From contig NC_045146.1 in NCBI RefSeq assembly GCF_008831285.2, forward strand, positions 19,299,289 through 19,363,288: 64,000 nt of DNA, read 5' to 3'. The stretch comes from Nymphaea colorata (taxonomy: Eukaryota > Streptophyta > Magnoliopsida > Nymphaeales > Nymphaeaceae). Made by a program: the position numbers and the translations under genes. This document shows, one piece after another, positions 1 to 12,400 of this stretch; positions within the stretch are counted from its first letter, which is position 1, and every line of letters begins with the position of its first letter. The notes beneath the pieces are model-generated. The model was not told the DNA's origin. It ran no database searches and saw only the letters and a list, made by a program, of their open reading frames with translations.

Positions 1-395
1 AAAATCCAATTTGACATTTGAAAAGGAAGATTTTTTTTTGGGGTTTTGGGTATGAAAATCATTAAAACACTACACGTGTAAAGGCTCGTGTTTTGGAAAC
101 AAACAGTCTGCCGTTGGGTTAACTAGATCATGGGCATGTCGGTAAGATGCATCCAAAGTGATGATCACTATGGTGTAGGTAATCGGACAAAAACGGGAAC
201 AAAACTTCTTATTTTTCTCATTTCATTACAAGAAAACTTCCTACATTATTTCTCACTCCGTTTCAACAGGAATGCTCGATGTACCCGATACATATACATA
301 CAGAAATGGTGGCAAATCAACCCAACAAAACTTATGTTACAACAATAGGGCAGAGAGGCAGACCTGTACAATAGAAGTTGAAAGGAAAATATCGG
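1..395 (-). other. 3' untranslated and downstream sequence of ATM
   Basis: This stretch lies past the ATM stop on the minus strand. I see no open frame with family resemblance. A poly(A) site must lie here or beyond the left edge, but no canonical AATAAA could be assigned confidently. Confidence 0.5.
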
Positions 396-473
396 TCACA
401 GCCAAGCTCCCCAACCAGGAAACATATGTGCTAAGCGATCAGTATCTACTGCATTTTGGATGAGTTGCTGGAC
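396..473 (-). CDS. ATM: ATM exon 35 (last exon): FATC tail and stop
   Basis: Twenty-five codons plus [23 protein letters not shown] then WGAWL. This is the FATC domain end with its C-terminal Trp and adjacent hydrophobic residue. Acceptor TTTCAG at 474-479. Confidence 0.97.
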   Translation of the reverse strand, partial: VQQLIQNAVDTDRLAHMFPGWGAWL

Positions 474-3400
474 CTGAAACAGACACAAATTTATGAACCA
501 TGTCAGAAAGAATATAATCGATTATGAACTGACACAGGAAGAAGAACTTGGTACATGGTATTTGCTACGTTTAACAGGACACACTCAATATCAACCTCTC
601 TACTGAAGAGTTGTTCTAAATCCAGAAGGGCACTTGCCTAGGACCCCACGATAGAGCCCTGCACCAAGTTAGGATCTGATATCCTATCAGATCAACTGAA
701 AAGAAAAAATGAAACCTGTCATGTAGATAAGCTGGAATATGTCATGGCTGCATCAGGGCTTCCAACGACCAGCTAGGTGATTTAAGGAGAATAAATCCAA
801 TTTAAACTGGGTCACAAGGATGTTGGCAAGCCAGGCCAAGTCAGCATGGGAATAGGAGCAGCCAGCACCTGGTCAAATGCCAAGTCTTGCCCATAATTTC
901 CGTGAATAGATCTAGCTAGATATAATCCAAATGAAAACAATTTCTAGCTGGCCCAGGACCAGTTTGGATATGGAACCGATTAGGTGGTCATCCTAGTCAT
1001 GCTGAAGAAACTTCAAATACCAATTAGAGACTGATGAGCAAACGTAAGAAATGAAACAGAATCTTCACAAAGCTCCAATAAGACTGATAAACTAGTGTAG
1101 ACTAAAAGATTAGCATAAGCAAGCTAAGGCGCATTCTGAGAATGAATAATAAAAGTTTTCGCTGATCTCACTAAAATAGGGCTTTCCCATATATCGCGCA
1201 TAGGAACAAGAGAAAGTGACAGAACAAGCTGTTGGAGGCCCCAACATCTAGTTCAACAAACCAATGAGACTCCCAATAGCAAGCACAACAGTCCACGAAA
1301 AAGGTTAACGCAATATATATTGTAAGGAAATCTTGAAAGCACACCCAATATTTGGCAGTAACAAAAAAAAGAAAAAACGCCTCGCTTCTCAAACGTTAAA
1401 AACAGACTTAAGTTTTGCACATTATTCGTCAAACGGAACCTAGGTTATGAACTTATTACTAACTTTAAGTTGGGTCAGTAAGTTTAAATGACTAAAATAC
1501 TCTTAGCAAAGACAGTTAGTTCAACAAACCAATGAGACTCCCAATAGCGAGCACAGCAGTCCGCGAAAAAGGTTAACACAATATATATTGTAAGGAAATC
1601 TTGAAAGCACACCCAATCTTTGGCAGTAACAAAAAAAAAAAGAAACGCCTCGCTTCTCAAACGTTAAAAACAGACTTAAGTTTTGCACATTATTCGTCAA
1701 ACGGATCCTAGGTTATGAACTTATTACTAACTTTAAGTTGGGTCAGTAAGTTTAAATGACTAAAATACTCTTAGCAAAGACAGTTAGTTCAACAAACCAA
1801 TGAGACTCCCAATAGCGAGCACAGCAGTCCGCGAAAAAGGTTAACACAATATATATTGTAAGGAAATCTTGAAAGCACACCCAATATTTGGCAGTAACAA
1901 AAAAAAAAAAGAAACGCCTCGCTTCTCAAACGTTAAAAACAGACTTAAGTTTTGCACATTATTCGTCAAACGAATCCTAGGTTATGAACTTATTACTAAC
2001 TTTAAGTTGGGTCAGTAAGTTTAAATGACTAAAATATTCTTAGCAAAGACAGTTTATGGCTTTATGCACAGTAGTTTGCAATTTGCATTAACCTATTTTT
2101 CTATATCCAATAATATCGATTACATTTTCAAATATATTAAAATTACTTGTCTTCTTTTATATCAAAATTAGTTAGCCAGACATCCTTTCTCATTGACCTT
2201 AGAAAAATTATCCAAGAGAAACCTAGGTCAATTTCCAAAATTAGGCATATATTTAATGTCATTTTTAGATGACAAAATGGTACCTTCATTTACTGATTTC
2301 AAACTTGATGGAAATAAAGTCATAAATCTTTTTAATTAGCCATGGAAAAACTTAAAGCATGTTCTTAACAAAATCAAAAGGTTTGGTGTGCAATAGCCTC
2401 TTTTATTATGTCAAATCTTTAGCTGTTCTTCTTAAAAAAAATCCTTATATATATATATATATATATATATAATGTCAAATCTTTAGCTGTTCTTTTATAT
2501 ATATATATATTTGAAAGATTAATGTTGTGTATCTGTGCAATAATGAACTAGATATCAAACTTGCCTGCCCTTGCACACTTCTCATTTCACCCTCTTCATA
2601 CCCATCCAACTTGTGCTTGACACGCATCAAAGCACGTGTTGCATCTTTATTTCCTTCATATTCATCATCAGAATCGTCAAAGCTTGAGTCAATATCATCA
2701 TCAGTTTCCTAAAAAAAGGACATATACACAGTATTAACAAAAACAACATTGCTTGAAGCCAAAAACGTACACAAACCACATAAGATATTGACATCAGGTA
2801 GGAGACCAGCTTGATGTAGAAGGATGAAGGGGAACGGACCCAAAATCAACGTCCCACCCAGGTTTTACAGAAGCAATACAGGAATAAGATATGAAAGTAA
2901 AGAATCACGTGCCATTGTCAAGTTCAAAAAACACACGCTCATCCAAGCAGAAGATGCAAAACAAATAGCTAACCCCAGAATACCAACATTGAAATGGAGA
3001 AAAAAGTAATCTCTATATGTACATACCTTCTGCCGTTGCAAGGCCTTGAGAGGAGAGAGAGCCCATTTATAAAGAGGATCATGTATAAAAACCTGTGGTT
3101 TCATTATCAGTTAGTTGTGGACATTACCAACCTTTTTTTGAATCAGAGATATCTGACAAGGTTCTCACCTCAATAATGGTTAGAAGTGCCTCCTTGTTTG
3201 TTCTCATTACAGAGAGTGTTTCTTCACAGCATCTTCTGAACACTCCATCCACACCTGTCACTCCCATGCCATCAATGATATCTCTTGTCAGCCTAAAAGG
3301 TACCTGCGATAAGACAATAAGAGCTAAAATAAGGAGATCCACCTGAGATATAATAGACCAATGCATAGCTTGCTTTTTTCTTTTCTCCATTTCAGATTGA

Positions 3401-6400
3401 AACACACACGTAACAATGGCAGAACAAATAATTACTCTTTCAGGAGTTTTTAGCATCAACCCTTGCTCAAATGCAACACCAAGATCAATATGAACCACTT
3501 CCGCAGTTGTTTGATCAATAAGGATATTCATGGAGTGTCTATCCCCAAGGCCAACAATATAACCAACCTGCAGTTAAAAGATGTTACTCAGCAAAATTGC
3601 ATGCCATATGATAAATGCTCACCTATCAAATAATATCTCTACAGAATTCAATAGGAACTTCTGTCATTTTTGTCTTCTAGATATCAATATGAAAGAGTTG
3701 ACAGAAGATCAGTCTTCAGGAAAAACAGAAAGAACATGGATTTTGAGACGATTGAAGTTCAAAATAGAAGCTCATTAGTCATCATAAAAACCACATTTCT
3801 AGCAATAGATGAGAAGGAAATAGGACAAAAAATTGATCCACAGGATAGGATATGGTCTAGGTACCAGGGCAGTCTATCAAACCAGTAGCTGCAGAATTCA
3901 TAATCTAAGGTTTAATCACACCTATTAGGTTGTACTGCAGTAACCATAGAATTCATTTTACTGGGGACCGTAACGCAATATATATATCTAGAAAAACCAA
4001 ACTGTGGCTTCCAACTTTGTGCCAATTGCCTTTTAACCATCTGCGGACCTGTGGACCTCTCCCTCGAACAACAGAGTAAGAATAAGTCACCATGTTGCTT
4101 CTACGTTAGGATATGTATATATATATATATATAGTTTGTGGCAACTCTGAATTCTGGATGTATTTCTCCCTCATTGAATGCTCTCAGCCACATGGACACT
4201 GCTATTTAAAGGACACACCCGAGTCGACACGACTCGGGTGTGGCCCGGATTCGCACCCAATGAAGGTCAACAAGATCGCCCATGACTCGCATCAAACGTG
4301 AGTCAGGTGCGGTCGAACCTGTAAATCAGACGCAAACTAGAGAATACAAATGCTTCAAGAAATATACTCATGAACATTCCAGCAACTCCAATAGGTTACA
4401 CAAACCTCAAACTTGAGGAGAAGAAAACATATATATTGATCTCAAAAGAATATATAAGAGAGGCCAAAAAGCCTTAACAAAACAAGGGACAGCAGTCCCT
4501 TATTTATAGTACAATGAAAGGAAGAGAGGAAGAAGGAGTTGGCGGTTGGGCCAGCTCTAGTGGCTAGAAATCTAGCCGTTGGAAGCTGGTCCAACAGCTA
4601 GTTCCCTTTTACAAACAATAAAAAAAGATAAAAACAGAAAAAAAAATAGAAAAGTACATAAAAAGGAAGAAGAAGCATATAAAATACATAAACATCTATG
4701 CATTCATATATATTCATATATATACAAATCATACATGAAACTAGATGTGTGACAGTACATATGAAACATACATATGTATACTTACATGATGTCTAGACCT
4801 TAAATTCTAACATCCTCCCTCAAACTTATGGTGTGATCACCGAAAGTTTGCCAAGAAGAAACTGAAATCTTACTGAAGCAAGTGCCTTGGTGAAGAAATC
4901 TCCAAATTGATATTCGGAAGGAACAAAAGATACATCGATTGTTCGGCTAAGATATTCTTCTCTCACATAGTGACAATCCATTTCAATATGTTTTGTCCTT
5001 TCATGAAAAGTATGATTGTTAGCAATGTAGATGACACTTTTATTGTCGCAGCAGAGCTTGGTAGCTTCATTTAAGTCAATTTCAATGTCCTTCAATAAGC
5101 TTTTTGACCATACGATCTCCATGGTGGTGGTAGTCATGGCACGATACTCTGCCGCGGTTGAAGATAGAGAGATTTTATTTTGTTTTTTGCACCTTCACGA
5201 AATAAGAGTCACCTATAAAAACACAAAAACCGGTGGTGGAATGCCTATTATTAGGATCTTCACCCTAATCAGAATCAGTATAAGCAATCATATTCAAGTT
5301 TGATGAGGAAGGTAAAAAAAGTCCCTTAATGATACTGTGTTTGACATATCGAACAATCCTCAATGCAGCTCCCAGGTGTATAGAAGTGGGTCTTTGTTGA
5401 AACTGACTTATGACATATACAACATGTGATATGTCAGGCCTTGTGATGGATAAATATGTGAGAGCTCCAACCAATTGACAAAAGGGGGTGGGATTTTCTA
5501 GAATTTCTCCATCATCAATCTTCATCTATGCTCCTAAAGCTTCAGGAGTATCAACCACCTTGTCATCAGTGATTCCTGATCTGCTTATGATGTTATTGGC
5601 AAACTTCATTTGTGAGAGTATCGTCTCCTACTATAAGCTACTTCAATACCAAGGAAATATGTTACTTTACCCAAATCAGTCATTTCAAATTCATTCTTTA
5701 GGAAATCTTTTACCTGCATAAGTCCGTTGGCATCATTATATGTAATAATCATATTATCTATATATAAAAGCAACACAATTATACCTATAGCAGTATTATT
5801 AACAAACATAGCAGTGTCAGAATAACATGATTTAAAACCTTGTTTAAACATAAATTTGCTAAACATGTCAAACCAAACTTTTGGGGATTGTTTCAAGCCA
5901 TATAGTGCATTTCTAAGATAAATAACTTTTCCTTTAGGTAAATGAAGCCCAAGGGGTGAGTCCATGTATACCTCCTCATTTAAGTAACCATTCAAAAAAC
6001 CATTTTTGACATCCACTTGATATATGGACCATTGCTTGATGGCGGCAACGACCATTAGGGTCATGACTGATGTCATTCTAGCAACAGGAGCAAAGGTCAC
6101 CTCGTAGTCTATGCCATATTCTTGTGCATATCATTTAGCAACTAATCTAGCTTTATACCTTTCAAGTGATTTATCACCTCTAGTCTTGACTTTATATACC
6201 TACCTACTTCATATTGTCTTTTTCCCGATAGGAAGAGAAACAATGTCCCAAGTTTTATTATCTTCAAGGGCTTTAAGTTCATTTGTTAAGACGTGTTTAT
6301 ATTCAGTATTAGGCTTGAGAGGGCACTTGTGTAATAATGTTTCTTTTTAATGACTTTCTTGTAACTTATCCCTCTCCTCTAGTCTATATAAAGAGGAGTT

Positions 6401-9400
6401 AGGGATTCTTTCGAGGTTAATCAAAGATTAGTTCTCTTAAATTTATCATGGTATCAGAGCACCAGCCGTCTCCTCCTCAGCGAGTTGTCGCCGACTGAGC
6501 GGCGCCGGCCGCCGCCTGATCGGCGTCAGCTGCCGCCGCCCGACCCATCCCTGCTGCCCCTCGTCGCCCTACCCATTGTCCGCCTGCGCCGCCTCCGCCT
6601 GCGCCCGTCCGCCTGCGCCGCCGCCGCGTGTGCACTCTACCGTTGCTCCGCCCAGCAGACTGAACGCCTGCGCCCGTTGCTGCTTCGCCTGTCATCTTCG
6701 CCGCCCCCCCCGTCGCTGTCATCTTCGCCGCCGCCTGCACGCTGATTTTCCTCTCAGCGTCTTTCCGCTGCATGCTGCTCCGCCGCTGCTCTGCACGCTG
6801 CTCCTCCACTGCACGCTGCTCCGCCGCTGCTCTGCCCGTGGTTCTGCACGCTAATTTTCTTTTCAGCGTCGTCTCTGGTATATCTCTTCGTTCAGCTCTG
6901 CTGTTGCCTCTTCCCGCCGATCAGACTTCTGGATTGCTACATGCGTTAACTGCTTATTGCTTCATGATCTGCATGTTGTCTTTCGATATGTGATTGTATT
7001 CTTTTTGCCTGCACTTCCTATTCCGTGGCTCGGTTTCCTCCTTTGTGTTGAAAGATGTCTGAAATTAGCAGTGGCGCTAATACCTCTTCCTTTGTATCGT
7101 CGGGAGAGATGAAGAGTTCCCCATTTTCCAGCATTATCACCAAAATGGATGGGGGTAATTACGAGATGTGGGCCATGCAAGTAAAAAGAACCTTGATCGC
7201 TCATGAGAAGGAACATCTCATATTGGAGCCCGAGCCCGTACAGAAGGTAGGAAAATATACTACTTGGTTTAAAGATAATTCGTTGGTTATGGTATGGATT
7301 GTTGGTACTCTCTCTCAAGAAATTGCAAATGAAGTCTTGCACAAGGACAGTGCAAAGGATATGTGGGATTCCCTTGCTGCCACGTATTCACAGGCACGAA
7401 ATGAAACGCGCATTATGCAGCTTCATCATGATATTCATCAGATGCGACAAGATGGCCGACCTCTTCACACTTATTATTCTAGTCTCAAGTCCATGTTTGA
7501 GAGACTGAATAGCTACTTTCCCGCATGCAAGTGTGAACAACAAAAGGCATACAAAGATATGCTTATGGTAGGGGTCTTTCTTTCTGGTTTAGACTCTGTT
7601 TATGAATCCGCAAAGAACCAAATGCTTACTAGTCCCTCGATTCCTCCTATTGATGAGGCTTACAGTAGGCTCAGCAGAATTCCGATCTCTGCATCGACTG
7701 TTCCTGATACCACTTCTGCTATGCTTGCTACTCGTGGCAGAGGTGGACCCTTTTTTGCCAGAGGACGAGGGGGCCGTGGCCGTGGCAATACCCCTTCGCG
7801 CCCTGTATGTCAGTTTTGTCACCGCATTGGTCATACTATGGATAAGTGTTGGCAGAAACATGGCCGTCCAGCTTTTGCAAATCAGACTGTATCTACTGAT
7901 TCTCCTGAGCAGCCTAAGCCTCAGCACACTGCCTCCTCTAGTGAGCTGCATGTAGATGACATTCTCTCTCAGTTGAGGAACTTGATTGGCGACAGCGCCC
8001 ATCAAGCCCCTGGTCCGACCACTTCTACTGTTCCTACCGCTGCGAGTGCTTCTTCATCTGGTATGTATTCTGCCTGTACAGTCTGCTCTGCTACTGACAC
8101 TACAGATTGGCTTATTGATTCTGGTGCATCGACACATCTCTGTGGGGATAAGGCGCAATTCACCTCTTACGTCCCTACTCCACCGGGTCGTTCGGTTATT
8201 CTAGCAGATGGAAAATATTCACCAGTTGTTGGACATGGAGTGGTCCAACTTACTTCATCATTGCCGCTGCAGCACGTTCTTCATGCACCAGAATTCCCCC
8301 ATATCCTACTTTCTATCAGTCAGATTACCAGAGAATTAAATTGTCGTGCTATATTTGACTCTTCCTCTCTTGTGTTTCAGGATATACTGACGGGCAGGGT
8401 GATTGGCAGTGGCCGTGAACAGGGAGGTCTCTACAGGCTAGTGCATTCCTTTCCCTTTGCTGGATCTACCTCGTCGGGGTCGTCCTCATCCTCGGCTTAT
8501 ACTTGGCATTTACGTTTTGGACATCTCCCGTTTCAGAAACTGCTGCATGTTCTCCCTCAGCTGTCTCATAAGTCGTCTTTTCAATGTGAGTCTTGTCAGT
8601 TAGGCAAACACCATCGGTCATCCTTTCCTCCGCGGTCCAGTAGAAGTAGCCACTCTGTGTTTGAGTTACTTCATTTTGATGTTTGGGGCCCGAGTCGTAC
8701 TCCTGACCTTCAGGGTCATCGGTATTATCTTGTTGCTGTTGATGATTACAGTCGTGTTAGTTGGGTTTTTCTTATGAAACACAAATCTGAAGCGGGTCAT
8801 GTAATCAAAAATTTTATCAATGAAATTCTGACTCAGTTTGATACTTGTGTCAAGATTGTGCGCTCTGACAATGCTCTTGAGTTCTGTGCTTCCTCTTTAG
8901 AACAATTTTTCAGGGATAAGGGTATCATTCACCAAACTTCTTGTGCCTATACCTCTCAACAAAATGGGGTTGCTGAAAGAAAACACCGCCATATTCTTGA
9001 TGTCGCCAGAACCATTATCATACACAGCCATGTTCCCCATTCTTACTGGGGAGATGCTGTTCTTACAGCATGCTATCTTATTAATCGCATGCCGTCATCT
9101 GTGTTGGGAGATCTTATTCCTTTCTCTGTTCTTTTTCCTGACAGAGAATTGTTTTCTGTTGCACCTCGTATTTTTGGATGTGTTGCCTTTGTTCAGTTGC
9201 TTGGTCCTGGGAGAGATAAGTTATCCCCTCGGGCTATCAAAACGATCTTTGTTGGTTATTCCCGCACTCAAAAGGGATATCGCTGTTATGATCCTTCTAC
9301 TCGTCGATATTATGTGAGTGCTGATGTTACATTTTTTGAGTCAACCTCTTATTTCTCTCCAAATGGAACTCAATTAAGGGTGCCTGAATTTAGTGATGAA

Positions 9401-12400
9401 GTCCACCTTCCTTTACCTCTCATGAGTTATCCACAACCCGTTGCTTCGCGTTTTGGGGCTATCTACCAACGTCGCACTAAACCTGTTCAACCTGCCCACT
9501 GTGCTCCTGTGCCTTCACCCAGCATGCCCAAGGTACTTCCTGAACACACAAATCCTGCTGACAATTCTTTATGTGATGATGACATAGGGGACTCTCCAGA
9601 GCATGCTCCTGGTCCTCATATTAATGAACTTGATATGCCCATTGCTCAAAGGAAAGGCAAACGCAGTTGCACTTTGCATCCTCTCTCTGGTCATTTATCC
9701 ATGGATAGACTCACTCCTACTTACCGACAGTTTGTCAAGGGACTGTCGGCTGTAGCTCTTCCACAGACTCCCATGGACGCTCTTTCTGATCCCAAATGGG
9801 CCGCAGCAATGCAAGAAGAGATGGATGCCCTTCAGTCTAGAGGCACCTGGACACTAGTTACTCCTTCATCTGATGCAGCTATTGTTGGTTGCAGATGGGT
9901 ATTTACTGTTAAATACAGAGCAGATGGCAGCATTGAGAGATATAAGGCTCGCCTGGTTGCTAAAGGCTATACTCAGACTTATGGGGTTGATTATTATGAT
10001 ACCTTCTCTCCTGTGGCACGACATGCTTCTTTACGGGTTCTTCTCGCTGTTGCCGTCAGCAAGAATTGGTCTCTATCACAGCTTGATGTCAAAAATGCCT
10101 TTCTATATGGTGACCTACATGAAGAAGTGTATACGCAGCAACCACCAGGGTTTGTTGCTGAGGGGGAGTGTCAGAAAGTGTGCAGATTGAGAAAGGCAAT
10201 TTATGGTCTGAAACAAAGTCCTCGAGCTTGGTTCCAAAAATTATCAGAGAATATTGAGAATGAGGGCTTCAGACGTTCTTCGGCCGATCATTCCCTTTTT
10301 GTCAAGAAAACTTCTACAGGTACAGTGATAGTTCTTGTCTATGTTGATGATATCATTGTTACAGGGGATGATATTCAGGGGATTTCCAACATCAAGGGCG
10401 TCCTTGGATGACACTTTGTCACCAAGGATCTTGGTGAGCTACGCTATTTCCTAGGTATTGAGTTTGCCAGAAATCAGAAGGGTCTTATCATGTGCCAAAG
10501 GAAATACGTTACTGATGTTTTGCAAGAGACAGGTATGCTAGGATGTCGACCTGCCTCTACACCCATGGACATCAATACTCGCTTGTATGATGATGATACT
10601 GAAGATGTTGATGCTAGACAATATAGAGGGATTGTTGGGAAGCTCCTATATATCACTGTTACTCGACCTGATATTGCCTATGCTGTCAGCAGAGTGAGTC
10701 AATTTATGGACAAGCCCAAGAAAGTCCATTGGGATGCTGCTATGATGATTCTCAGGTATCTAAAAAATTCACCAGGAATGGGACTCTTCTTTCAAAATGG
10801 TACATCTCTCACTATATCTGTGTATGTTGATGCTGATTATGCGGGATGTCACCTTGACAGAAAATCCACTACTGGGTTTTGTGTGTTTATTGGATCCAAC
10901 TTGGTCACATGGAAGAGTAAGAAGCAGACAGTGGTTGCCAGATCAAGTGCAGAATCTGAGTATAGAGCTATGGCTCAGGCTACTGCTGAAGTTATGTGGG
11001 TTAGATCTCTGATGTTGGATCTTACTGTGGAAGTGCCTCTTCCTATGCAATTGTTAGGTGATAACAAAGCTGCTCTGTTTATTGCTAACAATCCTGCTTT
11101 CCATGAGAGAACCAAGCATGTTGAAGTAGATTGTCACTATACCAGAGACATGATTCAAAAGGGGTTTGTAAGTACCTCCCATATTTCAACTACAGGGCAA
11201 ACTGCTGATATTTTTACTAAAGCTCTTGCAAGAGGACCATTCCAAAGTTGTTGTTCCAAGTTGAACTTGTTTGACATATACGCTCCAACTTGAGGGGGAG
11301 TGTTAAGACGTGTTTATATTCAGTATTAGGCTTGAGAGGGCACTTGTGCAATAATGTTTCTTTTTAATGACTTTCTTGTAACTTATCCCTCTCCTCTAGT
11401 CTATATAAAGAGGAGTTAGGGATTCTTTTGAGGTTAATCAAAGATTAGTTCTCTTAAATTTATCATCATTGTTCATGACTTCAATCCAATGCGGGTTAGT
11501 TTTTGCTTCAAGATAGGATGAAGGTTCATCAAAGGAATGAATAGCTAATAAGTAAGTCCTATGTGTTGAGGAAAAAGACACGTATGAGACAAATTTTTGA
11601 GGTGGATGAATATCTCTTTGAGATCTCCTAAGAGTAGGTTGAGACTCTTGGGTGTTTTGTTGTGACCTTCTCCTATAAACTATAACTTCTCTTAGTGGTC
11701 TATTATCAAAAGAAATGTTATCAATCTCTTTCGAAGCATCTCATATGAATAATGCAAAACATCATCATCATTTATCCATAAGAAAGAATAGTCATCTTCA
11801 TGCATGGGCTTATTTGCATCAAAACCATTTTCTTCTTCTAAAAATATCACATTTCTTGAAACATACACTTTATCTTTTTCAATGTCATAGCATCTATATC
11901 ATTTTTGAGTTTCGGAATAGAGATGAAAGTTGGTCATTTTGGTCATTTAGAATGTAACACTTGCAACCAAAGACTCTAAATCTTTCATAAATTGGCTCCA
12001 AATTAAAAAGTTTTTGAAAAAGAGAAATGTTTTCTAAAACTTGAAAGGGCATTCTATTAATTAAATAAATAGATGTTAGAATTGCTTCAGCCCAAAAATT
12101 TTTTGAAACATCCTTTGATATAAGAAGAGCTCTTGTTGTTTCAAGAATATGTCTATGTTTTCTTACGGCAACTCCATTTTGTTGGGGGGTTTTAGGACAG
12201 ACTTTTGATGTATAATTCTCTTTTCCTTTAAAAATTCTTCGAATTCATAGGAAATGAATTCTCCCCCAGAATCACTACTAAAAATTTTAAGGTTAGCATC
12301 AAATTGTGTTTTAATCATGTTGTAGAAGTTTTTGAAATTCATAAAGACTTCCGATTTGTGTTTAAGAAAGTAAACCCAAGCATATCGAGAGTAATCATCC

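Larger units (their letters stand above)
6284..11465 (+). mobile_element. C: nearly intact Ty1/copia retrotransposon
   Basis: 5,182 bp, flanked by a perfect 5-bp duplication TCATT (6,279-6,283 and 11,466-11,470). It has 165-bp LTRs with TG...CA ends, a primer-binding site TGGTATCAGAGC directly after the 5' LTR, a polypurine tract TTGAGGGGGAG before the 3' LTR, and one long polyprotein frame. It is inserted in the RT part of A1. The LTRs differ at about two positions, so this is the youngest complete element here. Confidence 0.97.

Noticed and set aside
1250-2053. Spaced repeats as a possible CRISPR array
   Set aside because: Units are head-to-tail 268-bp copies without short repeats and unique spacers, in a plant intron.
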